Shown in pieces: positions 55,725 through 64,000 of a stretch of DNA of 64,000 bases. A model generated the notes under the pieces. The model had not been told where the DNA came from. It ran no database searches and was given only the letters and a program-made list of their open reading frames with translations. The translations under genes and the position numbers were made by a program. Every line of letters begins with the position of its first letter. Positions within the stretch are counted from its first letter, which is position 1. Origin of the DNA: Isoetes taiwanensis (Eukaryota > Streptophyta > Lycopodiopsida > Isoetales > Isoetaceae); contig JAJEKV010000041.1 in assembly GCA_021234155.1 (NCBI GenBank), positions 12,288,689 through 12,352,688 on the forward strand. Reading direction: 5' to 3'.

Positions 55725-58170
55725 TTATCTTGGCTCTAGCTTGCTCTCTGTATCTATTGCGGCAAAGATATGACACTCACCAGAATGTAGTGGCGGCCTT
55801 CCTCGCCATCGTCGTCCGGACGAGTGTCCCAATCTCCCAACTCCGCTAGTCTTTGCACTCATGGCGTGGGGGCGGTTCATTGTCCTCCTATGGCTGGAAG
55901 CACTTTTGAAACAAAAGCGCTTTTCTATGCACTCTGTCTCTTTTTCCTTGGGCATAGCCCTAAAAAGGATCGCCTTTGCTTTGGAGTAGTTTGACCCTCC
56001 TGCTTGTCCTTGAAGGACACACCTTCTTCTCGCTTTGTTTCCCAGTTTGCCACCATATGGGGCTCTATTTGGACACTGGGTAGCTGCCCTAGGGCTATAA
56101 CTCCCACATTGCCTTGCCTTTATCTCGGTAATCTTTGCTGCCTCGCCCGCTATTAGAGGTCCTGTTCCTTGCAAGCTTATTGCCTTGGACTGCCTTACGA
56201 TCTTTGTCTTAGGATTTATTGCCCTTACAAACTTGCGGATCTCTTCATTCGGGCCCTCAATGTAACTCTCTCTTTGCATGTTTTCGCCCAACTTTGGCAC
56301 ATAAAGTCTTAGCCTCATGAATTCCTCTGTATTTCTGGGACTGATTTGTTTCCCTGTTGCAACTTTGTAGAAGCTGGCGCATCATCTTTGGACTTGTGTT
56401 CCCTTGGGACGTAATGGCGCTTTGAAGGCTTTAGCAAACTTTCACGAACTTACAAGCATCCTGCTTAAGCCATGTGCCTTTGCATAACTCTTCCACCAAA
56501 TCCGTGCGGCTCCTTTCAAGTTGGTGTTGCCACTCGCCTTTGTCTTTATCCTTCATGCCATAAGCATTGCAGGTACTCACTCATTTAGTCCGGCCATGCC
56601 TCGCTTCTAATCGACTGTTCTCCCAGAAGCTGTTCCGATTCCGGGCCTTCCATACATTTGCCGGTCGCGGAATCTACCTTCTTCTCGGTAGTCCGTCATA
56701 GGCCACGGTGTCCCTTTGTCGTCCCTCTATGGCGTCCCTACGCCTTGATCTGGTGCGGTGTTCCTCTGCCTTCCATCTGATTGGGTCCCAGGTGCGCTCC
56801 CTCGTCTTCCTTGGAGTGGTCGAGTGCGAACTTGAGTCGAGGAGGATTCGAGCTGGAGGACCTCCTTCTCTTGCTCCTCTTCTTGTCCCTTCCTGTTTTC
56901 CGAGCTGATGCTTGAGGCAACTGGCGTTGCCCACAGGGGGTAGCCCTTAAGCCCAAATTTTCATAGGTGTAATTTAGAATATGAGGCGAATCTTAGCTTT
57001 TTTTATTAGTTATGTTGGCGATTTTGTTTCGGGCTTCAATTTGAGTTGTAGCAACCTTGGCGAATCGTTCATCCATCAAGCAGTGGAATATATACTTTTT
57101 TCTCAAGATATCTAGGTGCCTAAACCTAGATTTCTACCCGCGATATTTAAAATCATTCGTCACCAATTTGAAGAGTTTGATCATGTCATAAGGATATACG
57201 TGCAACAATTGAAGCTGCGGAGTTGATGATTAAAATATGGGAAACGGAGACAATCATATACATCATGTATTACCTAGATTGGTTGCATTACATAGAAATA
57301 ATCATGATAAAAAAAAAATAGAAAAAATTAATAGCCAAGATAAGGTATGGTTGCTCTAAAATGTAAGAAAATCAATTGCCTCATAACTAAATCAAGAGGG
57401 CAAGTATTCTGATAAAATGAGTAAGCAAACCAACTATAACTACTCTACAACATACCTCATATCCTTATTTGATTGTAAATCTCAATAGCTCCACACTAAG
57501 GGCTAACAGCAATAAGTACACAAACTTAGCCCAGGCATAATTGCATATTATGCTGGGCAAGCACAAACTAATTTGATTTCAGTCATCTTTTTAAGATTGG
57601 ATAAACAACAGACCAAAAGCAAAAATACTCCAAGATTGCATATCTGGATGTTGGAGCCGGATCATGAAATCCATGTAACATGCACATGGTTTTCCCCCTT
57701 CCCCTCTTGTTTTTTCCTGGAGGTAAATGACAATTCAAAAAACTCACCAAGAATAGAATTTGTATAAATTTTACATGATTTTTGGGGTTAAGGGGCGATT
57801 TTAGAATAATTACCAAGAATAAAATTCACATGGGGGCGAATCCAAGAATCCATCATTTAGTGATGTAGGCTAACTTATGAGTGGAAGGAGAAAATTTCGT
57901 AGACAAGGTGGCGATATTTTATTAGTACCACTCCTAATTGATCCTACTTAACAGTAGTGAAAAAAAATGCAAATGTCCAAAAAAATAGCCTTTTGGCGAT
58001 ATTTCAAGCTTAAGGGCTACCCTGTTGCCCACCGACCCCGCTCCTGCTTGTGCGGCCAGCAAAGCCTTTATCTGCTCCAGGTCCGTCCTCATCTGTGATA
58101 TTTCCTCTTCTGCACAAGAAATTATATTTATATTATATAATATTTTGGTACAAAAAGTCTCCGGGATCAA
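55725..58170 (-). pseudogene. Gypsy gag, interrupted by a hAT element
   Basis: The N-terminal coiled-coil piece (EEEISQMRTDLEQIKALLAA, 58110-58040) is separated by the hAT insertion from the rest. After it, 56933-56674 is rich in R and G, and 56318-55725 starts MRLRLYVPKLGENMQRESYI then EEIRKFVRAINPKTK, the typical end of a plant gypsy capsid. A decayed zinc-knuckle region (RFCFKSASSH) lies at about 55920. Frames are broken repeatedly. Confidence 0.75.
56934..58024. mobile_element. Non-autonomous hAT element in gypsy gag
   Basis: 1091 bp. The left end is CAGGGGGTAGCCCTTAAGC, the right end (reversed) CAGGGTAGCCCTTAAGC. It is flanked by an 8-bp duplication, GTTGCCCA/TTGCCCAC (one base ambiguous), at 56926-56933 and 58025-58032. 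CAGGG ends and 8-bp duplications define hAT. The interior has no transposase but repeats of GGCGA (56988-57075, 57830-57995), like the subterminal motifs of the hAT at 61272. Confidence 0.9.
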
Positions 58171-58235
58171 GAGTCTAACTAATCTTGAAATCGCCGGTAA
58201 GATGGGTTGTCCTCAAGGAACTTCTTAACTTGGGC

Positions 58236-59736
58236 CGTTCCTGGTCATTTTACCCCGTCTCCCTCAGGGCCTACCTAGCTGCGGAAGCGTAAACATACAT
58301 GTCGTTATATAACATAAGCACATATCCACCTCGAAGGGTGGTCCATCACATCTGCATAGACAAGGGTGAGCACAATACATATGGGAAGTCCCTACCCAAG
58401 GCTCGGACTCAAGGGGATGGCCCGGCGGCTTGGGTCTCGAGTTCATTGCAGGTGGCATATGAACATGGCATAGGCTTGTCCACTCCATTCGCCCCTCTGT
58501 GCACACTTTGCGTAGTAAGGCTGAAAAGTGTCGGGACTGGCTTGGTAGCCCTTGGGATGCATAGCCAAAGGGGCTATTCACAGGTCTCATCCTCCCGGTT
58601 CGATGGGGCGGGGAAGGGATCGCTCCCCTCGAGATCGCATGCCGACTCAAGGTGACTAGAGGGCCCTTTGCCGTGTATCGGCCCCGAACCCTTTGGAAAG
58701 TGTACACCACTTCAGGGTGTGAGTCCATGCCCTACCCACCCACACTTAGTGGTAGGCCATTAGACCTAGTCACTATGATCCCTGGTAGGCCTTACACACC
58801 CAGAGGATCGATCAAGAGTGGGAACATGAACCTCCTTCTTAGCCGGTCTGGCCCCTTCACCCACAACCGGGTGTGGTTCTAGTGCCTGGGCGAATCTATA
58901 ATGTGCTAGAGGCTAATCTAGGAGCATCTACTACCAAGCTTGAGGGTCTCTACCCCCCCCTTCCCAATACAAGGAGTTCATAGAGATACATCATCCATAT
59001 ATATCCGCGGAAAAATGATGGTGAAGAACTATATCTAATCTATATCATAGAGTTAGGTTCTTTAGTTAGAGTATTTGGTATCTAGAGATCTAGAAGGCTG
59101 CTATGGGCAATTTATTAGGCTAAACCTCGATTCTATGACTGAAATAGGGTTTTAGACTAGTTAATTGGCCAAATACTGATCCTTGAGTGGCTCCTCCGAT
59201 CGAGTTAGACCATCCTTGGAAGCGCTTCGAATCAAGGGAAACTAATGGCACAATTCTCCCGGTGATGCGGGGGCGTTTTGGCTCTTGAGGCAGCCAAAAG
59301 CGAGCTCTAAAACCTAGAAAGCGAAAAATAGGGTTTCCCTTCTTAAATAGACAAGGGGTTGGCTAGGGTTTCCAATTATCCCCTTTAGGCATGTGGGATA
59401 ATTGGGACTGGGCCCACTTGCCTTTAATGGCTAGGTGGCCAAATGTGCCCACATGGAAATGTGTGCCCACATTAATGTGTACATTGGTAAATGTGCACAT
59501 TAATTGCACACTTGGGTATGGCCCACTTGGCATGAAGTGTCCACATGGAAATGTGTGCCCACATTAATGTGTACATTGGTAAATGTGCACATTAATACTA
59601 ATGCACGTTCTTAGCAAGTTGCCCCCTAGGGCTACCCACTTCTTTGCGTCGCGATACCGTCGGTCGGTGTGTGTATGCAGCGTGGACGAGCAATATAGTA
59701 TCGTCACGGGACCGTATCTTGTCTGGAAACGTCACA
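58236..59736 (-). repeat. 5' LTR of the chromovirus (right on the plus strand)
   Basis: 1501 bp, aligning with 46851-48375 (GGTCATTTTACCCCGTCTCC...). It lacks about 126 bases that begin the left LTR, including TGTGACGTCCCC and ATATACGGTGCAGTCACCG. No primer-binding site (TGG...) is recognisable at 58236. A deletion has removed the LTR end and the priming site. The other border, GTCACA, is intact next to ATGGG. Confidence 0.85.
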
Positions 59737-59741
59737 ATGGG

Positions 59742-60606
59742 TCCCCGATGGCCAGGGCTCGATTAGGGACCTCCGTCCACCACTAGCCCCGTTGCATGGT
59801 GCTAAGTCACATTATAGCCCCCGTAGCTGGGTGGGTTCCTATGCACAGGCTGCATATAATAAAAACTAAGGGGTCTAAACTAGTGAGCATCATCTAAGTA
59901 ATGGCTACTAGATCTCTACCCCCCTCCCCCCCTCCACCCAATACAAGAGAAGCAAACATGATCAACCAACATCATATATCCACATAACATGATAAGTAAT
60001 GAGAATAACATCTAAAACTAATCACATGCATCTAACCTACAGTTAGGGTTCATTGATTAGGGTTCAAGATCTAGACTGAGTACTAGAGATACGCAATACT
60101 AACTCATCTAGAATCCTAACTTCCAGATGATCTACAAAGAACTCTAACCGAAATACCTACTCCTGAGAAACTCCCTCCTGCTCCCGACGTCTCCATGGCC
60201 TTCAAGGTGTCGAAGTCACTCCTACTGATGCGTTCACATTCTGGGGGTGATGTGCTATGTTGTGCCATAGCAAACGGTTCTCGAAACAGAGTTTCGACCG
60301 CGAATAGGGTTCCCAGACTGCTGGAGCTAGAAAATGGCCTAGGGTTAGCGTTTGGTCATTTATAGGTTAGTGTTGATGCCACCTTCCACGTGGCTCCAAT
60401 GGGGTGTTTCCGTGTGGCGGGTGCCCAATAGGTTAAGACCATGTGGAATTGGCCTTGGCCTAAGGTTGGCTAAGTTATATGAAATAACTTAGGCATGCTC
60501 CCTTTTGCCACTAATCTATGATATACAAGGCTATGGTGATAGATTTGTATGGTGACGGGCCTGGAAATATACGTATTTATGGCATATATTTCCTGGGAAT
60601 GTCACA
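59742..60606 (-). mobile_element. LTR copy 2, right part
   Basis: Continues the LTR broken at 46724. It aligns at moderate divergence with the chromovirus LTR (GTGGGTTCCTATGCACAGGC, GATCTCTACCCCCC, TTAGGGTTCATTGATTAG) and ends GTCACA at 60606, followed by a polypurine tract (minus strand). Total length of copy 2 is about 1616 bp. Confidence 0.8.
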
Positions 60607-61271
60607 TTCTTCCCCCCTTAGGATAACGCTGTCCTCAGCATTACGCTAAGGTGACGAACCTACACTAACCCTGCAAGAGCACATATGAACATATAACGTT
60701 TGACTTTAATGAAATGATCAACTTCCTATTAAGTACTTAATACGTATAATAGGCTACATTTGTACCTATACAAAATTATATAGCCTTCACAAGAGTTACT
60801 CATCCTAGTAAATTCAAAAGGTTATCACAATAGTTATTAGGGCCCATAATTTAAGTCTAAAAATTCTGACTCCCATCTTCTCGTAATGTGCTCCCTCTTC
60901 TATGCTCCCTTTCACTGGCCTGCACAAGTAGCACATTACGTTAGTTAAGTTAATAAGTTTGTGGTTTTAGGGGACCACCCCCCCTAATTATCTCCTTGAG
61001 CCGAACTACTAGCTCAAGGTTACCCTACTACCTTGCACTCGATCATGGTCCCTTTCAGTATTTGAGCTTAAGGACCATTTAAGATGATCCTATCATTGCC
61101 CATGATGGGGTGCTACCTTGTACACAATTCCCTTGATCGAGTACATCCGCAGTGCCTTATGCCCCTTGGGGTTTAAGCTAGGGAACATCTCATGATCCCA
61201 TCATCGCGCATGATCACACATACCTCACCATGACCCCCCTATGGTCAGGTATGCGTGCCCTGCATCGTGGC
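60607..61271 (-). mobile_element. Internal 3' non-coding region of LTR element 2
   Basis: It starts with the polypurine tract. It contains CACTGGCCTGCACAAGTAGC and ACGTTAG (60915-60945) plus GGGGACCACCCCCC, parallel to 52513-52600 of the chromovirus. Its coding part is not in the window, because a hAT element interrupts it at 61272. Confidence 0.65.
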
Positions 61272-61360
61272 CAGGGTAATAAAGAGAGGCTAAAACTCGC
61301 CAAATGGCGATTTTTTAGACCTTTACTAAAATTTCGTGGCTAAAGTTTATAAGGGTCATT

Positions 61361-61393
<33 letters not shown>

Positions 61394-64000
61394 CATTCCA
61401 AAAGGGGAAAATTTTTTGACGTTTAGGGTTTAGCCGAGATTGACTGTGGCATTGGCGTCAAGATATAAATTAGTGGCTATTAATCGCCATTTGGCTAAAG
61501 TTTGGGCTTCACCATTAGGGTTTTGGCGATTTTTAATAGGACACGAATTTCAAAAAAAATGAAAACTTTAGCCAACTATAAAGAGATTTCTTTAAAGAAT
61601 TTCAAAGATTCGCCAAAGCAATTACAGTTCTCCAAGGTATTTCCCTTACTTTAACCAAATTTTTGTAATTTTGGTTCAACTATTACAAAATTTTCAATTA
61701 GTTCTAAAATCCTTTTAGGTTTGGCTAAATTTTTACTTGAATTTCTTAGGAACTTTAGCCAAAATATAAATAAGGATTAGAGGACTTTCATGCAACTATA
61801 GCCAAATCAAGTTTATGTTCTAGCATCTAGGAGATTCTTAAATTATACCTTGATTGGCGTGCTGAATCACCTTCCCTGAAGCTGATTAGGCGGACCTAGA
61901 TCAATTCAAATAGCCATGCCTAATCTACTCAGATACATCTTTCATTTAGGAATCGCCTTTGGCTATCTAGATCTTGTCACTTGTCACCTGATTCTCATTT
62001 GCAAGCATTTGATTCAATGCAAAATTAGCAGCAGGTAACTTCGTATTTTGATTTTGAAATCTATTTAGCATCAGGTAATCAGCCACAAACACCACTAATT
62101 GACAGATTATTCATCAGGTATTTCATTCACAAACAACTTTAATTGGTCAAACTCCTGGAGACACAAGCTTCAAGTTCTATGCAAATTTGGGCTCCAGAAC
62201 AACAAGCTTATGTAAGTCTTAGTCTAGAAACAATGAAGTTTCCGATCCAATGATATTCATATTAATTTTCAGATCCTTTGAAATAGTTAAACCATTGCGT
62301 CTTTATAATTTATTGTGGCATTCTTTGTATATTAGAGTGAATGGTCTGTGGCATCCTGTTTTTTTACAGCAAACAATGTCAAGGCAGAGGAGGATTAGTG
62401 ATTTTGCAATTGCCTCTATATTGATGGCCAAGAGTGGGTGAGGTGCAAGGTTTGCACATGAGCACGCTCAAAAGATATTACTATGCAATGCAAATATGAT
62501 ACTATCATGAAGCACCATGGTAAGAAGAGGTTTTTTACACAAGGGGAAGATGGTGAGCAACAAGAGGTTATTGAATGGGATCCAGACAACAAACATAGAA
62601 AATATGTAGATGAGTATACAAAGGAGTTGTTGTTGGTTGAGAAAAAGCAGAAAAAAATCACTACGTTGCATTTGTCACTTTCTAGGCAAGACAAGCTGAA
62701 CTTTGAAGCTAAGAGTGTCCAAATGCGATGCATATTTCATTTGCTAAAAAATGGGAAACCAATGAGGGACTATCAAAAAATGCATGATTTTTTACTTGCT
62801 CAGAAAATTCCGTCATGTCCCATTTATCATTGGAGTGAGTCATCTGGATGGGATTTTGCATGTTCCATGAATGAAGCTTTGAAGTTAGACCTTTGATTGG
62901 TGCTAAAGAATGCTAATTTTCTATCCTTATCTATGGACGAAGTTAGTGCAATTGACAATACTTCATGGGTTGCAATGCATCTATATGCTATAGTGAATTT
63001 TGAGCGTAAATCCTACTTTCTAGGCATTCAAAAACTTGGTCTAAGTGCTATAGCAGAAACATTGTTTGATCTGCTTGTTGATAATTTATCTAACGTTGCT
63101 GGTTTGAGCAAGAAGGAATGCAGCAAGAAACTGATATGTTTTGGTGCTGATGGCGCTGCCGTAATGCAAGGCAATAGAACTGGACTGGGTGCATGGCTGC
63201 AAAGTAAACTTGCACCTTACATGAGTATCATACATTGCATGAGTCATTGGACAAATCTGGCTTACAAAACAATTTCAGATTCTCCTTATGTTGCTAAGGT
63301 AGAAATTCTCGTTCGTACATCTTATAAGTTTTTTTCTAAGAGTTCTCAAAGATGTGCAGCATTTCGGGCTTCTGCCGAAGGGTTGACAGATGGTAAAAAG
63401 CTTTTGAAGGATGTCAGTACACGCTGGATTTCTTTAAATGGACCTGTCAAACCCCTTTGTGAAGAGTTTATCTCATTAGTTAGTTTAGTAGATGAGCTGA
63501 GTTTTGATGAAGATCGTAGCACTTCAGAAAAGGCAAATGAGCTTTTAATAATGATGACAGACTTTGAAACTATTCTCACTTTGTTTGCAATGCAGCCGCT
63601 CTTATCAAAGTTGAATTATTTGATAAAGATTTCACAGGACAGGAAATCTTTATACCCGAGTATACATTGGCTAGAAAAATGATGCAGACGGATCTTGAGC
63701 ATATGTATGCTGATAATATAAGAACATGACAAACTTGTTTTCAGTCCAAAAAAGACCATTTTTACTTATGGAATAAAATGGCAGCAATTGGAACACCTTC
63801 AAGCTTTTTACGGTACGATCCCAGTGGCATCCTTTGCATCCATGTGAAAGGTAAGTTTATTCGGATGAATGTAAGTCAAAATAGTGGCAGAGGTGGTCAT
63901 TATCGGAAATGTGATTTCAAAAATGCTGATGTGAAGGTGTTTATGGATAAAGTTAAGCTTCACATGGAACAAGTAAGTTTTAATGAATTAGTGTCAATGT
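61272..64000 (+). mobile_element. Autonomous-type hAT transposon, left part
   Basis: The putative left end CAGGGTAATAAAGAGAGGC at 61272 has the CAGGG signature. The next 700 bases are filled with subterminal motifs in both orientations (CTCGCCAAATGGCGA, AATCGCCATTTGGCTAAAG, TTGGCGATT, GATTCGCCAAAG). A transposase frame follows from 62432 to the window end. The right terminus and the 8-bp duplication (left candidate ATCGTGGC) are outside. A27 lies at 61364-61390. Confidence 0.7.
62432..64000 (+). pseudogene. hAT transposase with BED-like zinc finger (ZNF862/ZBED type)
   Basis: In one frame from 62432: EWVRCKVCT, TGA (62459), then CKYDTIMKHHGKKRFF, giving the Cys-Cys...His pattern of a BED zinc finger. 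From 62483, 137 codons run to a second TGA (62894). The same frame goes on for 261 codons with FLSLSMDEVSAIDNTSWVAM, CFGADGAAVMQGNRTGLGAW, SIIHCMSHWTNLAYK and DVSTRWISLNGPV. DE/D and C...H-H motifs of this kind form the hAT catalytic domain. At 63675-63682 an A-run frameshift ends the frame; the next frame continues MMQTDLEHMYADN to the edge. Related domesticated and transposon proteins are often annotated ZNF862-like. With two TGA codons and a shift this copy is inactive. Confidence 0.82.

Larger units (their letters stand above)
46725..59736 (-). mobile_element. Chromodomain Ty3/gypsy retrotransposon with nested insertions
   Basis: About 13.0 kb including insertions. It is bounded by TGTGAC...GTCACA and by the 5-bp target duplication ATGGG (46720-46724 and 59737-59741). 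It carries LTRs at both ends, and gag, protease, reverse transcriptase, integrase and chromodomain remnants read on the minus strand between about 58170 and 53040. A Helitron (48541-52314) sits in its 3' non-coding part and a hAT element (56934-58024) in gag. All coding parts are broken. RNase H and the integrase N-terminus appear deleted. Confidence 0.9.

Noticed and set aside
55239-55739. 166-codon plus-strand frame
   Set aside because: Antisense shadow of the gypsy protease.
62459-63682. Stop-codon reassignment or RNA-edited TGA in the hAT transposase
   Set aside because: Fern U-to-C editing is known from organelles, not nuclear transcripts, and the frame is also broken by an A-run shift; simple decay is the more economical reading.

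Overview
The window is a transposon-dense stretch of a land-plant nuclear genome, most likely a fern. The fern call is an inference: the pentatricopeptide (PPR) pseudogene at about 7.2-8.2 kb has wording I associate with fern PPR families, and plant exon fragments (GAPC, SnRK2, a MYB-CC factor) lie among very abundant retroelements. No complete, uninterrupted host gene is visible. What remains of host genes is one clean GAPC exon (660-803), two ends of an SnRK2 kinase pseudogene (19749-19889 and 23258-23488), a PPR pseudogene, and gene pieces carried inside a Helitron.

Left part (1-20 kb): after the GAPC exon come a minus-strand L1-like LINE (1123-5190) and the PPR pseudogene. These are followed by three copies of an unusual non-LTR retrotransposon whose 3' tail is (TTCC)n instead of poly(A): A at 8230-10757 (+), C at 10924-12450 (-) and B at 15700-19096 (+). 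All three share a small stem-loop about 20-30 bases before the tail, and its paired bases co-vary. A 241-bp miniature DNA transposon has inserted inside the tail of copy C, and a second copy with a clear 6-bp target duplication lies at 24955-25194.

Middle part (20-44 kb): a 5'-truncated LINE with an 11-bp target duplication (20772-23111) sits inside the broken SnRK2 gene, beside a gypsy gag-protease remnant (23490-24796, minus) of a different lineage from the later chromovirus. Then come a tRNA-derived SINE candidate, an array of about 71-bp units built round a GC-rich palindrome, several tandem duplications, a perfect 34-bp inverted repeat (36642-36737), and a full-length LINE (37735-44202) with a 12-bp target duplication and overlapping ORF1/ORF2.

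Right part (44-64 kb) is a nest of insertions whose order can be read. A plus-strand LTR (44381-45973, itself hit by a 323-bp miniature element) appears to be interrupted by a related minus-strand LTR element (from 45974). That element is interrupted in its LTR by a chromodomain Ty3/gypsy element (46725-59736, target duplication ATGGG), which in turn received a gene-carrying Helitron (48541-52314) and a 1.09-kb non-autonomous hAT (56934-58024). At 61272 an autonomous-type hAT begins, with a BED zinc finger and transposase broken by TGA codons and a frameshift, and it runs off the window.

The most unusual items are the Helitron with PHR1-type MYB-CC and PPR pieces, the (TTCC)n-tailed LINE family with a co-varying 3' hairpin, and the ORF1/ORF2 junction and extra cysteine-rich ORF of the full-length LINE.
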